Below are positions 28,705 through 38,307 of a stretch of 48,027 nt of DNA, in pieces; within the stretch, counting starts at the first letter, position 1, and every line of letters starts with the position of its first letter. The notes beneath the pieces were generated by a model. It saw nothing but the letters and a program-made list of their open reading frames with translations. It had not been told where the DNA came from and made no database searches. This DNA is from Lonepinella koalarum (lineage in GTDB: Bacteria; Pseudomonadota; Gammaproteobacteria; Enterobacterales; Pasteurellaceae): assembly GCA_030525745.1 (NCBI GenBank), contig JAUNED010000002.1:110222-158248 (forward strand). Direction: 5' to 3'. The translations under genes and the position numbers were made by a program.

Positions 28705-30426
28705 ATGAAAGAGCGTAAGTATTATACTGAAAAGTTTGCTTGCAATCCAGCGACCTCGCACATCTCTAAATGGCATTATGTCGATTGGCATAAAGCTGAA
28801 ACGTATGTGAAAGGAATGCAAATTCGGATTGCGAAGGCAACACAGGAAGGCAATTGGCGTAAGGTTAAAAACTTACAACGAATGCTAACCCACTCGCATT
28901 ATGCCAAACTAGTGGCAGTAAAAAGAGTGACTGAAAATCAAGGTAAGCGAACAAGTGGTGTCGATAAAGAGCTTTGGGACACCCCAGAGACAAAATGGCG
29001 AGCCGCACTATCATTGATGGAAAAAGGATATAAACCTAGTCCTTTAAGACGAGTGTATATTCCTAAACCGAATGGAAAGAAACGTCCATTAGGCATTCCA
29101 ACAATGCGAGATAGAGCAATGCAAGCCCTTTATTTATTGGCACTACAACCTGTGGCAGAAACAACCGCAGATAAAGGTTCGTATGGGTTTAGGCTAAACC
29201 GTTCAACGGCGGACGCTATTACCCATATACACCAAATTTATTCGCATAAAGGGAGGAAAACCAATCAACCTGTTGAATGGGTACTTGATGCGGATATTGC
29301 AGGTTGTTTCGACCACATAAACCACGACTGGCTATTAAAGCATATTCCAATGAATAAACGGATATTGCGGAAATGGCTAAAATCAGGTGTAGTGGAATTT
29401 GGACGATTCAAACGGACAGAGGAGGGTACACCGCAGGGCGGGATTATTTCGCCAACGCTGGCAAACATGGCATTAGATGGATTGGAAAAACTGCTGGAAA
29501 CTCACTTTGGAGAAAAAGGTAGTCGGACAATTCGAGAGAACAAGACTTACTTAGTACGTTATGCAGATGACTTTATCATATCAGGTAAAACGAAAGAATT
29601 ACTTGAAAATCAAGTTATCCCACTTGTCCAGAGTTTTCTGAATGAAAGAGGTCTATCCTTATCGACAGAAAAGACGAAAGTGGTACATATTGAGCAAGGT
29701 TTTGATTTTCTAGGTTGGAATGTGAGACGTTTCAAAGGAAAAATACTGAACAGACCAAGTCAAAAGAATGTGAAAGCATTCTACAACAAGGTAAAAGAGG
29801 TAATTTCCAAAATGAAAATGGCTAAACAGGAAGAGCTTATAATGGTGCTAAACCCGATGTTACGAGGTTGGGCAAACTATCATCGAAGTCAAGTTGCAAG
29901 TAAGACATTCGGACGAATGGACGCATTAGTTTGGAAAGCACTTTGGAAATGGTGTAAACGCCGTCATCACAATAAGGGTATTAAGTGGATAAAAGAGAAA
30001 TACTTTTGTACTACGGCAACTCGAAATTGGGTGTTTGGCACAGTTTACACCAATGAAAAAGGAGAAACTAAGCCGATAGATTTATTCTACTGTGGCTACA
30101 TTAAAATCAAACGACACGTTAAAATCAAGTCCGAATATAATCCATTCTTGCCTGAATGGGAATTATACGGAGAAAAACTTAGCCAAGAACGTCTGTATGA
30201 AGAGCAATCACACAGACGACAATGGCAGGCACTGTATAAAGACCAACGTGGAAAATGTGCATTATGCGGATTACCAATAACCAAAGAAACAGGCTGGCAC
30301 GATCATCATATCGTGTACAAAATGTTAGGCGGAAGCGACGCATTAAGCAACCGCTGTTTGGTACACCCGACTTGCCACATAAAGATTCATACTTTAAACT
30401 TGGAGGTTGTGAAGCCGGCTATATAG
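28705..30426 (+). CDS. ltrA: Group II intron-encoded reverse transcriptase/maturase with HNH endonuclease (LtrA-type)
   Basis: 573 residues. Reverse transcriptase blocks run from about residue 90 (RRVYIPKPNGKKRPLGIPT) through GYGFRLNRS-like GSYGFRLNRST, TPQGGIISP and the catalytic YADD at 286-289. Maturase domain X follows (LGWNVRRF, then LRGWANYHRS), then a C-terminal HNH nuclease (CALCG...HDHHIVYKMLGG...CHIKIH, about 518-570). All motifs are intact, so the intron is probably mobile by target-primed reverse transcription. The ATG at 28705 is preferred for its AGAGGTAGGT ribosome binding site; a TTG 81 bp upstream is in frame. Confidence 0.93.
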   Translation: MKERKYYTEKFACNPATSHISKWHYVDWHKAETYVKGMQIRIAKATQEGNWRKVKNLQRMLTHSHYAKLVAVKRVTENQGKRTSGVDKELWDTPETKWRAALSLMEKGYKPSPLRRVYIPKPNGKKRPLGIPTMRDRAMQALYLLALQPVAETTADKGSYGFRLNRSTADAITHIHQIYSHKGRKTNQPVEWVLDADIAGCFDHINHDWLLKHIPMNKRILRKWLKSGVVEFGRFKRTEEGTPQGGIISPTLANMALDGLEKLLETHFGEKGSRTIRENKTYLVRYADDFIISGKTKELLENQVIPLVQSFLNERGLSLSTEKTKVVHIEQGFDFLGWNVRRFKGKILNRPSQKNVKAFYNKVKEVISKMKMAKQEELIMVLNPMLRGWANYHRSQVASKTFGRMDALVWKALWKWCKRRHHNKGIKWIKEKYFCTTATRNWVFGTVYTNEKGETKPIDLFYCGYIKIKRHVKIKSEYNPFLPEWELYGEKLSQERLYEEQSHRRQWQALYKDQRGKCALCGLPITKETGWHDHHIVYKMLGGSDALSNRCLVHPTCHIKIHTLNLEVVKPAI

Positions 30427-30440
30427 CTGATGAAAGGCTT

Positions 30441-30515
30441 GAGCTGTATGCAGAGAAATTTGCTTGTACAGTTCTTAGGGGGCGGAGGTGCAGTAATGTA
30501 CTTTCGCTACCCGAC
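30441..30515 (+). ncRNA. Intron domains V and VI
   Basis: Domain V is 34 nt: outer stem GAGCTGTA/TACAGTTC with the catalytic AGC triad, capped by a GAAA tetraloop. After the TTA linker, domain VI pairs GGG with CCC and has GTGCA-GTAA-TGTAC at its tip; the unpaired A at 30509, seventh base from the 3' end, is the predicted lariat branch point. Confidence 0.9.
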
Positions 30516-30538
30516 TTTTTGCGTTATTGTGTTCAAGG

Positions 30539-30569
30539 AATTGCAAGTCGAAAGGCTTGCAATTTTTTT
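30539..30569 (+). terminator. Intrinsic terminator, probably of rplM-rpsI
   Basis: AATTGCAAG and CTTGCAATT pair over 9 bp around an 8-nt loop containing GAAA, followed by seven T. It starts 24 bp after the intron 3' end, so in the uninterrupted locus it would sit about 25 bp behind the rpsI stop. Confidence 0.88.
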
Positions 30570-30622
30570 ATCTTTATTTTATAAAATACAGTTGATTTAT
30601 ACCCTATTTTAGATTTCTCATA

Positions 30623-31267
30623 ATGAACAAAAACCTTACTTTTTATTTTATCCGCCATGGTAGAACCATTTGGAATGAACAAGGCCTAATGCAAGGTAGT
30701 GGAAATTCTGATTTAACCCAAGAAGGTATTCAAGGAGCAATTTTAACTGGAAACGCATTAAAAGAAATTCCATTTTCTGTTGTTTATACTAGCTGCCTAC
30801 AACGTACAATTGATACAGCAAAACATATTTTAGCAGAACGGAAAATTCCAATATTTCAACATCAAGGGTTAAACGAACATAGTTTCGGCGATTGGGAGGG
30901 TCAAAAAATAGACAAAGTAAGAGAATTTGATGAATTTCAACAAATGATTAATGATCCAACCAATTACAAAGCATTGAGTAATAATGGTGAAACTTGGGAA
31001 GAACTTGCCATAAGAGCAATGAATGCCATTCAGGATATTATTCAAATTCATCATCAAGGTAATATTTTAATTGTCTCTCACGGGCACACCTTAAGATTAC
31101 TTTTATCCTTATTGAGTGGTTATAGTTGGCAAGAACATCGTGAAGAAAATAAAAGTCAACCTCTACGAAACACGTCAATTTCCGTAGTTCATTATCACCA
31201 AAAAGAAGGAGAAAAGTGCGGTCAGTTTTTCATTGAAAAAATCAATGATACAGCACATTTAGATTAA
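30623..31267 (+). CDS. Histidine phosphatase family protein (phosphoglycerate mutase-like)
   Basis: 214 residues. Branch-1 histidine phosphatase: phospho-acceptor His12 in FIRHGRT, the SCLQRTIDTA arginine segment, and the second catalytic His in IVSHGHTLRLLL. Such proteins include GpmB-type enzymes, CobC and small-metabolite phosphatases; activity as a real phosphoglycerate mutase is not implied. No cobalamin genes are nearby. Convergent with folC. One USS in the coding region. Confidence 0.85.
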   Translation: MNKNLTFYFIRHGRTIWNEQGLMQGSGNSDLTQEGIQGAILTGNALKEIPFSVVYTSCLQRTIDTAKHILAERKIPIFQHQGLNEHSFGDWEGQKIDKVREFDEFQQMINDPTNYKALSNNGETWEELAIRAMNAIQDIIQIHHQGNILIVSHGHTLRLLLSLLSGYSWQEHREENKSQPLRNTSISVVHYHQKEGEKCGQFFIEKINDTAHLD

Positions 31268-31275
31268 AAAAGGGA

Positions 31276-32619
31276 TTATTTTCCCTCAATCAAGGATAAA
31301 AACTCTCCGACCGTATAAAAAGAACCAAAGATCAATAAAATATCTTTTTTATCAGTATTTTTGACCGCACTTTTTACTGCTTCAGTGACGGAATCAGCCT
31401 CTTCTACCAATATATTGAATGATTGTGTTATTGCATATTGCTGTAAGCTTTTCGATAATTCCGAACCGCTTTGCCCACGATATCCACCTAAGGTCGCACA
31501 GTACCAATGATCGATAATAGGTAACAAAGGAGATAAAATCCCCTCACTGTCCTTGTCTTTCAAAATACCGCAAACTGCATTGATATTTCCTTGACATTCC
31601 GCCTTAAGTTCGGTCAATTTTTCTGCCAAATAGCGTGCTGCCTGTGGATTATGCCCTACATCAATAATAATACGAGGACATTCCTTGATATTTTTACCTA
31701 TCCTATCAACTAATTGGATCAATTTTTCCTGTTTAATAGTTTGAAAACGCCCGATAAGTTCAACTTCTATTAAAGATTGACGAATTACTTGCTCGGAAAT
31801 CTCAAAAGGCAGGAATTGTATTACTGCTAAAGCAGTAGCCGCATTAGCTAGTGGAATGTGACAAAACGGCAAATTTTCATACCGCACTTTCGTATTCTGC
31901 CAAATCCAACTGCTATTATTAAGGATAAACTGCCAATCTTTATCACGACAAGATAAATGGCAATTTAACGATTTAGCCTGTTCAATCATCGTCTTAGGAA
32001 TATCAGGATCGCCAATCACTGCAGAACAGTTTTCACGAAAAATTCCCGCTTTTTCAAAGGCTATTTTCTCTCGAGTATCCCCTAGAAAATCCACATGATC
32101 TATATCAATCCCTGTAATCACTGCTAGCTGACTATCTACAATATTGGTTGCATCTAAACGTCCGCCCAATCCGACTTCTAAAAGCACGACATCTAAATTA
32201 GCCTGTTTAAATAAATGCAATGCTGATAGAGTACTGAATTCAAAATAAGTCAAAGAGTGAATTTTATTTGCCTCGATAAAAGAAAAAGAAGCTATATGCT
32301 GTTCGTCCGGCAATTCCTGATTTTGAATACGAACCCGTTCATTATAACGTAATAGGTGTGGTGAAGAATACACACCTACTCGATAACCGGCATTAAGTAA
32401 AATGGTTTCCAATAAACGACAAGTCGTCCCTTTGCCATTTGTCCCACCGACTGTAATAACAAAAGGCGCAGGAGTAAGCAGTTCCAGTTTTTCCGCAACA
32501 GATTTAACTCGCTCTAGGCCCAAATCAATAGCTTTGAAATGACTGTTTTCCAAATAAGAAAGCCACTCCGCCAAGGTTGAGCGGTTCAGTGGCGAAGTGG
32601 CTTTTAAATGATATTGCAT
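31276..32619 (-). CDS. folC: Bifunctional dihydrofolate/folylpolyglutamate synthase
   Basis: 447 residues. Mur-ligase-like: P-loop VGGTNGKGTTCRLLE, then SPHLLRYNERVRI, the VGLGGRLDATN loop and GIDIDHVDFLGDT. It adds glutamate to dihydropteroate and extends folate polyglutamates. Starts 3 bp after accD; the accD-folC pair is the same in E. coli and H. influenzae. Confidence 0.96.
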   Translation of the reverse strand: MQYHLKATSPLNRSTLAEWLSYLENSHFKAIDLGLERVKSVAEKLELLTPAPFVITVGGTNGKGTTCRLLETILLNAGYRVGVYSSPHLLRYNERVRIQNQELPDEQHIASFSFIEANKIHSLTYFEFSTLSALHLFKQANLDVVLLEVGLGGRLDATNIVDSQLAVITGIDIDHVDFLGDTREKIAFEKAGIFRENCSAVIGDPDIPKTMIEQAKSLNCHLSCRDKDWQFILNNSSWIWQNTKVRYENLPFCHIPLANAATALAVIQFLPFEISEQVIRQSLIEVELIGRFQTIKQEKLIQLVDRIGKNIKECPRIIIDVGHNPQAARYLAEKLTELKAECQGNINAVCGILKDKDSEGILSPLLPIIDHWYCATLGGYRGQSGSELSKSLQQYAITQSFNILVEEADSVTEAVKSAVKNTDKKDILLIFGSFYTVGEFLSLIEGK

Positions 32620-32622
32620 TAT

Positions 32623-33510
32623 TTATTCTGCTTTTTCTTCTAATAATTCAGGTTCAATAAAAGGAGAAGGTAGTCCCATCAATTTACTTAATAAACCGGC
32701 TAATTTTTCACGCATTTCAGCACGTTTTACAATCATATCAATAGCGCCGTGTTCTAATAAAAACTCCGCACGTTGGAAACCTTCCGGTAATTTCTCACGC
32801 ACAGTTTGTTCAATTACACGAGGGCCAGCAAATCCGATTAATGCTTTTGGTTCTGCAATATTGACATCACCCAACATCGCAAAGCTGGCAGAAACACCAC
32901 CCAAAGTCGGATCCGTTAAAACCGAAATAAAAGGGACACCTTTTTCTTTCATTTTTGCCAATACCGCACTGGTTTTTGCCATTTGCATGAGAGAAAATAA
33001 TGCTTCCTGCATTCTCGCACCACCGGATGCTGAAAAACACACAAACGGGCAATTTTTCTCAATCGCCAATTCTGCCGCTTTAACAAATTTCGCACCAACG
33101 ACGGATCCCATTGACCCCCCCATAAAACTAAAGTTCGAAGCAGCAGCAACAATCGGCATATTATATAACGTACCGGAAACGGTAATTAACGCATCATTCT
33201 CACCGGTTTCTTTTTGAGCTGCAGTAATACGATCTTTATATTTCTTCAAATCTTTAAATTTCAGAATATCTTGTGGCTCAAGCTCTGCAGCAATTTCCAC
33301 AATACTGTCTTTATCTAATAAAGTCTCTAAACGCTCACGAGCATCAATACGCATATGATGCCCACACTTAGGACAAACTTCCAAATGGCGTTTTAATTCA
33401 TCACGATACAATACTTGCTCACAGGAAGTACATTTTGTCCAAACACCTTCAGGCACATTTGCTTTACGTGTAGTGGCACTTTTACTAAAAATTCTGTCAA
33501 TCCAACTCAT
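32623..33510 (-). CDS. accD: Acetyl-CoA carboxylase carboxyltransferase subunit beta
   Basis: 295 residues. N-terminal zinc ribbon Cys27/Cys30/Cys46/Cys49, at the E. coli positions, followed by the crotonase-like fold ([15 protein letters not shown], then [11 protein letters not shown] and [12 protein letters not shown]). With AccA it transfers the carboxyl group from biotin to acetyl-CoA, the first step of fatty acid synthesis. The start [10 protein letters not shown] is the conserved one; a longer in-frame extension of 15 codons is not. Confidence 0.96.
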   Translation of the reverse strand: MSWIDRIFSKSATTRKANVPEGVWTKCTSCEQVLYRDELKRHLEVCPKCGHHMRIDARERLETLLDKDSIVEIAAELEPQDILKFKDLKKYKDRITAAQKETGENDALITVSGTLYNMPIVAAASNFSFMGGSMGSVVGAKFVKAAELAIEKNCPFVCFSASGGARMQEALFSLMQMAKTSAVLAKMKEKGVPFISVLTDPTLGGVSASFAMLGDVNIAEPKALIGFAGPRVIEQTVREKLPEGFQRAEFLLEHGAIDMIVKRAEMREKLAGLLSKLMGLPSPFIEPELLEEKAE

Positions 33511-33602
33511 CTTTTTTAATCTCATTAAATGAAAATCTTGCGTATTTAACCACAAATTTCGTCTTTTTTGTACTATTTTATATATTCCGACAGCAGATCT
33601 GA

Positions 33603-34397
33603 TCAGGACAATATTTCAGGTAAAAACAACGGTCCTAACGGCATTTTGGGCAAACCAAAATGCTCCGGATAATGCACATCAACCAAATAAAGTCCCTCAG
33701 CTTTAGCTGTAGGGGCAGCTAAAGTGCGGTCTTTTTTTGCCAACAATTCAGCGATCCATTCAGTCGGTTGCCTGCCACAACCCACTTCAATCAAACTCCC
33801 TACAATGTTACGCACCATATGATGCACAAATGCATTCGCCTGAATATCTATAATAATATAATTTCCCTGACGCATAACATTCAAATGATGCACATTTCGC
33901 CAAGGACTATGTGATTGGCATTGTGCTGCCCGAAAGGACGAAAAGTCGTTCTCGCCTAATAACGCTTGCCCTGCCAAATGCATTTTTTCCTGATCCAACT
34001 CTAAATGCGTATGGGTAATGCCATAGGGCAAAATCGCCGAACGTAACTTACTACAATACAAAATATAACGGTAACGACGGGCTATGGCACTAAAACGGGC
34101 GTGGAAATCTTCCGGCACTTGTTTTGCCCATTTTACTGCAATATCATCAGGCAAATGCACATTTGTACCAAATGCCCAAGCTTTTTCGGGACGAAGTGCG
34201 TTAGTTTCAAAATGTACTACCTGACCTGTGCCATGTACACCGCTATCGGTTCGACCGGCACAAAACACCTCAATATTTTCATTCGCCACGCAAGATAGTG
34301 CCTTTTCCAACTCACCTTGCACTGTTTGCAAATTTTCCTGTTTTTGCCAACCAAAATAATCTTTGCCGTTATATTCAATACCAAGTGCAATTTTCAT
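33603..34397 (-). CDS. truA: tRNA pseudouridine(38-40) synthase
   Basis: 264 residues. Catalytic Asp51 in [15 protein letters not shown] and the FRAAQCQS and [13 protein letters not shown] segments are typical of TruA, which modifies positions 38-40 of the anticodon arm. It lies upstream of accD-folC as in E. coli, but the dedA gene found between them in E. coli is absent. One USS inside. Confidence 0.96.
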   Translation of the reverse strand: MKIALGIEYNGKDYFGWQKQENLQTVQGELEKALSCVANENIEVFCAGRTDSGVHGTGQVVHFETNALRPEKAWAFGTNVHLPDDIAVKWAKQVPEDFHARFSAIARRYRYILYCSKLRSAILPYGITHTHLELDQEKMHLAGQALLGENDFSSFRAAQCQSHSPWRNVHHLNVMRQGNYIIIDIQANAFVHHMVRNIVGSLIEVGCGRQPTEWIAELLAKKDRTLAAPTAKAEGLYLVDVHYPEHFGLPKMPLGPLFLPEILS

Positions 34398-34413
34398 CTA
34401 AAACACTCCTAAA

Positions 34414-35523
34414 TTACACCGCACTTTTCAGTTGTATATGTACTGTGATTTCTTCACGATCATGATATAAATGCTTCGCTTGCAGACGATAATTCAAGCC
34501 ATTGGCAGATAATTCATCGTCCAATTTTTGCAAACATGAACGCACTTCCTGATAACGTTTTTTCATTGGCAATTTCAAATTAAATATTGCCTCTCGACAC
34601 CAACCGTTAATCAACCATTTTACTATGAGTGCCGTAATTCGGCTTGGCTGTTCCACCATATCACAAACCAACCAATCAATTTTTTTCCGTTTCGGCGGCT
34701 GAAATTTAAAACCGTCTTCTGCACAATGTTCAATCCGACCACTGTCATGCAAGCTTTCTGCCATTTTTCCGTGATCAACGGCATACACAAAAAGCCCTCG
34801 CCGTATAAGTTGATATGTCCAACCTCCCGGGCAAGCGCCTAAATCCACACCGATCATATTCTCAGTAAAACGCTTATTTTCCTCTTCTTTCGGAATAAAC
34901 GTCAAAATCGCATCATCTAATTTTAATGTTGAACGGCTTGGTGCGTCAGACGGAAATTTCAAGCGTGGAATACCCATAAAATGAGCGGAATGATTGTTAT
35001 TGTAAGAATAGCCTACATAACAACTGTTCGATTGAACAAAAAGACAATGTAAGGTAATTCCACTCTTTTTCACTTCGTTAAAATTTAACCAGCCTTGTTT
35101 TTTCAAAGCTTGACGTAAAGGCACAGTAAATTTTCGACAGAATGTAGAAAGCACTTTAGCTTCATTAGTATCCGCCGTTTCCACCAAAATTTCAGTACTT
35201 TGTTTTAGCCCACATTTATCGTAAAAGTGCGGTGCATTTTCATGATATTTTTCAATAATTGGGCCAATACGATCTTCAGGAGACAAATTATCCAATAAAT
35301 CGGATACGACAATCATTTGACGAGCAAAAATCAATTGATGAAAAGGCATTTCTCTGGCCAATCGATCTGCATCTCCCTTTTGATAGCACTCAAAAATCAC
35401 ATAGCCGCTGTTTTCTTGCACGCGAGCAAAACCAAAAACACCATATTCTGCTGCTTTATCAGTGATTTCTGCGGCCATTTCTTTTTCAAATCCTGAACGA
35501 CAATAAAGCGCTAATTTATTCAA
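34414..35523 (-). CDS. rlmM: 23S rRNA 2'-O-ribose C2498 methyltransferase
   Basis: 369 residues. N-terminal THUMP-like region and a Rossmann methyltransferase domain with the SAM motif VDLGACPGGWTYQL near residue 230, then WLVCDMVEQP. RlmM (YgdE) methylates C2498 of 23S rRNA. Its first 8 bp overlap the end of the ygdD-like gene; gcvA-ygdD-rlmM is the E. coli order. Confidence 0.95.
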   Translation of the reverse strand: MNKLALYCRSGFEKEMAAEITDKAAEYGVFGFARVQENSGYVIFECYQKGDADRLAREMPFHQLIFARQMIVVSDLLDNLSPEDRIGPIIEKYHENAPHFYDKCGLKQSTEILVETADTNEAKVLSTFCRKFTVPLRQALKKQGWLNFNEVKKSGITLHCLFVQSNSCYVGYSYNNNHSAHFMGIPRLKFPSDAPSRSTLKLDDAILTFIPKEEENKRFTENMIGVDLGACPGGWTYQLIRRGLFVYAVDHGKMAESLHDSGRIEHCAEDGFKFQPPKRKKIDWLVCDMVEQPSRITALIVKWLINGWCREAIFNLKLPMKKRYQEVRSCLQKLDDELSANGLNYRLQAKHLYHDREEITVHIQLKSAV

Positions 35524-35941
35524 CTGAAACTCCTTGTTTTTTCGCTAATGCCGAACGTACTGCCACTAAAAATAAAATGAACCAACCGACTAAAAAGGCC
35601 ACACCGCCCATAGGCACAATCATCACAAATTTAGTTGTATTGAATATCGCCATTGCATATAAACCGCCACTAAATCCCAAAATGCCCAGCGCCCACAAAA
35701 TACCGATAATATTGACCGCTATTTTATGGTATTTAAGTTGCGATTGAACTGCTGCGACAGAAATAAAAAAGCCCAAAGCTAACAAGGCAATAGTATGAAA
35801 CATTTGATATTGTACACCGGTCTTAATCCATTCAATTTGTTTTGCTGTAAGGCTTGTTTCCAAACTATGTGCAGCAAATGCGCCAAAAGCAACCGTGAAA
35901 AAACCGCTTAATGCGGCAATAATACAAAATCGGTTTCCCAT
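35516..35941 (-). CDS. ygdD: DUF423 (YgdD) membrane protein
   Basis: 141 residues with four hydrophobic segments: about 5-25 (FCIIAALSGFFTVAFGAFAAH), 48-68, 78-100 and 105-130. The first segment and the QYQMFHTIALLALG stretch are the DUF423 signature. Function unknown. Its ATG shares a base with the gcvA stop (TAATG) and its end overlaps rlmM, so the three are translationally linked. Confidence 0.9.
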   Translation of the reverse strand: MGNRFCIIAALSGFFTVAFGAFAAHSLETSLTAKQIEWIKTGVQYQMFHTIALLALGFFISVAAVQSQLKYHKIAVNIIGILWALGILGFSGGLYAMAIFNTTKFVMIVPMGGVAFLVGWFILFLVAVRSALAKKQGVSVE

Positions 35942-36825
35942 TATTCCTCCTTTTTCATCTCATTAATAATCCATTGCCGAAAAGCCAAAATAGGCTGATT
36001 GTTTTCCTGATTAGGATTATTTACCACATAAAAAGCCTTGGGATCGGGTAAATCTGTCGGTAAGACAATCTGTAAATTTCCGTTTTTAATTTCCTGCTCT
36101 GCCAATACAGCATTGGCTAATATTACACCTTGTCCATGAATAGCTGCTTGTAATCCCATAAATGTATGGCTAAATAACGGCCCATGCTGAATGTCCAATC
36201 CGGATAATTGCAAATGTTTCGCCATTTTTTGCCAATTATCTCTTGTATGAATATGAATAAGCCCCGAATTTCTTAAATCATCCGCTACATGAATAGGTTT
36301 TTTAGCCAATAATTTCGGTGATGCCAGAATCAATAAAGGGGCTTTAGATAAAAACTCTACCTGCACATGCTCCCATTTGCCATTACCATAATACACGGCA
36401 ATATCAATTTCATCATTTAACAATCCTTCATCTTGATCAACGCCTTTTATTCGAACATCAATATCAGGGTATTGCTCATTAAATCGACTCAATCGAGGTA
36501 CAAGCCAATGAATACCAAAAGTTTGTGGCACACTAATAGTCAAATAAGGTTTGCGGTTTTCTCTAAGCTGAGAAGTGACATCAATTAATTTATGCAAAAT
36601 ATCAGCAATCTGTATAAAATACTGAGAACCCTGTTCTGTTAATTCCAAGGCTCGATTCTTTCGTTTAAATAAGGGAATGCCTAAAAAATCTTCCAATAAT
36701 TTTATTTGATGACTCACCGCTGCTTGAGTCACAAAAAGCTCGTCAGCTGCTTTGGTAAAACTCAAATGGCGGGCTGCACTCTCAAAAGCTTTTAATGAAT
36801 TAAGGGGAGGCAAACGTTTATACAT
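35941..36825 (-). CDS. gcvA: LysR-type glycine cleavage system regulator GcvA
   Basis: 294 residues. MYKRLPPLNSLKAFESAARH and LSFTKAADELFVTQAAVSHQI are close to E. coli GcvA, a winged-helix LysR protein with a C-terminal glycine/purine-sensing domain. It controls gcvTHP and activates gcvB. I chose the Met aligning with the E. coli start; another ATG lies 12 bp upstream. The divergent GcvB gene and CTAAT half-sites between them confirm the identity. Confidence 0.93.
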   Translation of the reverse strand: MYKRLPPLNSLKAFESAARHLSFTKAADELFVTQAAVSHQIKLLEDFLGIPLFKRKNRALELTEQGSQYFIQIADILHKLIDVTSQLRENRKPYLTISVPQTFGIHWLVPRLSRFNEQYPDIDVRIKGVDQDEGLLNDEIDIAVYYGNGKWEHVQVEFLSKAPLLILASPKLLAKKPIHVADDLRNSGLIHIHTRDNWQKMAKHLQLSGLDIQHGPLFSHTFMGLQAAIHGQGVILANAVLAEQEIKNGNLQIVLPTDLPDPKAFYVVNNPNQENNQPILAFRQWIINEMKKEE

Positions 36826-36860
36826 TATTCTGTCCATAAATGAGTTTATAGATTATTTCA

Positions 36861-36882
36861 CTAATACCAGTCTTCAGATTAG
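36861..36882. promoter_or_regulatory. GcvA-like binding half-sites in the gcvA-gcvB gap
   Basis: CTAAT at 36861-36865 and its inverse ATTAG at 36878-36882 (a further ATTAG near 36895). GcvA recognises CTAAT cores in E. coli, and the position between the divergent gcvA and gcvB fits activation of gcvB with autorepression of gcvA. Confidence 0.5.
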
Positions 36883-36951
36883 TTTTTTTTATAAATTAGA
36901 TAAAAATAACTCGTTTGTTATACTTGTCTAACCAGTTTAGCATATACACAT

Positions 36952-37139
36952 ACTTAATATTTGGTAATTCCTTAAATAATTAAGTGTTTTAACTTAATTA
37001 AGTATTATGTTGTGTTTGCATATTGTTCGGGAAACCGAACTGGGTAATTGTAACTCCTGTTTAATTACCTATTTAACTTCCTGTATATTTTAACCCGTTT
37101 TGGGTTTACAACACCGTACTGAAAAGTGCGGTGTTTTTT
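36952..37139 (+). ncRNA. gcvB: GcvB small RNA
   Basis: Located next to and divergent from gcvA, as in E. coli. It shares with E. coli GcvB the G/U-rich target-binding stretch TGTTGTGTTTGCA (37008-37020), the later ACTTCCTGTA-TATTT segment (37076-37089) and a terminator of the form CACCG...CGGTG plus T-run. Internal hairpins GTTCGG-GAAA-CCGAAC (37025-37040) and GGTAATT/AATTACC (37043-37069) separate them. GcvB uses Hfq to repress amino-acid and peptide uptake mRNAs. The 5' end is an estimate from a TATACA -10-like site at 36943-36948. Confidence 0.88.
37110..37139 (+). terminator. GcvB terminator built on a USS
   Basis: AACACCGTACT-GAAA-AGTGCGGTGTT: 11-bp stem with one U-G pair and a GAAA loop, then a T-run. 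The right arm contains an exact AAGTGCGGT, so an uptake signal doubles as part of the sRNA terminator. Confidence 0.88.
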
Positions 37140-37252
37140 CTTATTAAAATTTTAGCATAATCGCTCGACCAAATCATAAATAATTGTTTTCAAGACTTCT
37201 ATTATCGTGTAAATTTGACACATTTCGCAGTAAATAAATTAAGGATAACAAA

Positions 37253-38269
37253 ATGAAAGATCTTGATTGGCAAAATTTAGGCTTTGGTTATATAAAAACC
37301 GATTATCGCTATCTTGCTTATTGGCGTGACGGAGAATGGCAACAAGGTGAATTGGTCAAGGATAATGTCTTACATATCAGCGAAGGTTCTACTGCTTTAC
37401 ATTACGGACAACAATGTTTTGAAGGATTAAAAGCCTATCGCACTAAAGACGGATCAATTAATTTATTCCGCCCCGATGAAAATGCCAAACGTATGCAACG
37501 TAGTTGTCGCCGTTTGTTAATGCCTGAAGTCCCGATAGAAATGTTCATTGAAGCCTGTAAACAAGTGGTGAAAGCAAATGAAGAATGGGTTGGCCCTTAT
37601 GGCAGTGGAGCAACTTTATATTTGCGCCCTTTTGTAATTGGCGTTGGCGATAATGTAGGTGTCAGCCCTGCTCCGGAATATATTTTCTCTATATTTGTTT
37701 GCCCTGTAGGCGCTTATTTTAAAGGCGGGTTAAAACCAACGAACTTTATGGTTTCTGAGTATGATCGTGCTGCGCCACAAGGTACAGGTGCAGCTAAAGT
37801 CGGCGGAAACTATGCTGCCAGCCTTTATCCGGGGAAATTAGCTAAATCTGCCGGCTTTGCTGATTGTATTTATCTCGATCCAACTACCCACACTAAAATT
37901 GAAGAAGTGGGATCAGCGAACTTCTTTGGTATCACTAAAGACAACCAATTCGTCACACCTCGCTCACCTTCAATTTTAGAAAGTATCACAAAATATTCTC
38001 TTCTCTATTTAGCGAAAGAACGTTTCGGTATGGAAGCCATTGAAGGCGATGTGTATATCAATGAATTAGATCGTTTTGCCGAAGCCGGTGCATGTGGAAC
38101 CGCAGCTGTGGTGACACCTATCGGCGGAATCCAATACGGAGATAAATTCCATGTCTTCTATTCAGAAACCGATGTTGGTCCTATCACTCGTAAACTTTAT
38201 GAGGAATTAGTCGGGATCCAATTTGGTGATAAACCGGCTCCTGAGGGTTGGATTTATAAAGTAGAATAA
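37253..38269 (+). CDS. ilvE: Branched-chain-amino-acid aminotransferase
   Basis: 338 residues, class IV PLP aminotransferase of the longer (about 340-360) type rather than the E. coli 309-residue form. PLP lysine Lys182 in AAKVGGNYA; substrate motif [22 protein letters not shown]. It transfers amino groups to the keto acids of Leu, Ile and Val. Start supported by AAGGATAA ahead. Own terminator; the upstream gap is taken by GcvB. Confidence 0.94.
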   Translation: MKDLDWQNLGFGYIKTDYRYLAYWRDGEWQQGELVKDNVLHISEGSTALHYGQQCFEGLKAYRTKDGSINLFRPDENAKRMQRSCRRLLMPEVPIEMFIEACKQVVKANEEWVGPYGSGATLYLRPFVIGVGDNVGVSPAPEYIFSIFVCPVGAYFKGGLKPTNFMVSEYDRAAPQGTGAAKVGGNYAASLYPGKLAKSAGFADCIYLDPTTHTKIEEVGSANFFGITKDNQFVTPRSPSILESITKYSLLYLAKERFGMEAIEGDVYINELDRFAEAGACGTAAVVTPIGGIQYGDKFHVFYSETDVGPITRKLYEELVGIQFGDKPAPEGWIYKVE

Positions 38270-38280
38270 GCCCTAAAATC

Positions 38281-38304
38281 AAAACCTTCCAAACGGAAGG
38301 TTTT
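38281..38304 (+). terminator. Intrinsic terminator of ilvE
   Basis: AAAACCTTCC-AAAC-GGAAGGTTTT, perfect 10-bp stem with T-run, 11 bp after the ilvE stop and 3 bp from the convergent purR stop; probably works both ways. Confidence 0.9.
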
Positions 38305-38307
38305 TTA

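Larger units (their letters stand above)
26956..30515 (+). mobile_element. Complete group II intron inserted directly after rpsI
   Basis: The 5' end reads GTGCGAC, matching the GUGYG intron start; the 3' end is ...CCCGAC (A-Y). A 34-nt domain V at 30441-30474 is followed by a domain VI with a bulged branch-point A at 30509. Exon pairing supports both edges: IBS1 ACGTTAA (26949-26955) pairs over 7 bp with EBS1 TTAACGT (28067-28073), which sits in a loop closed by ATTCC/GGAAT; IBS2 CTCAA (26943-26947, positions -13 to -9) can pair with TTGAG at 27945-27949. The maturase gene lies in domain IV. No exact USS occurs in the whole 3.56 kb, so it is a late arrival. The RNA before EBS1 is unusually long. 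Confidence 0.92.

Noticed and set aside
30092-30284. Short frames on both strands within the HNH region
   Set aside because: They overlap the intact maturase gene in other frames and show no protein signature.
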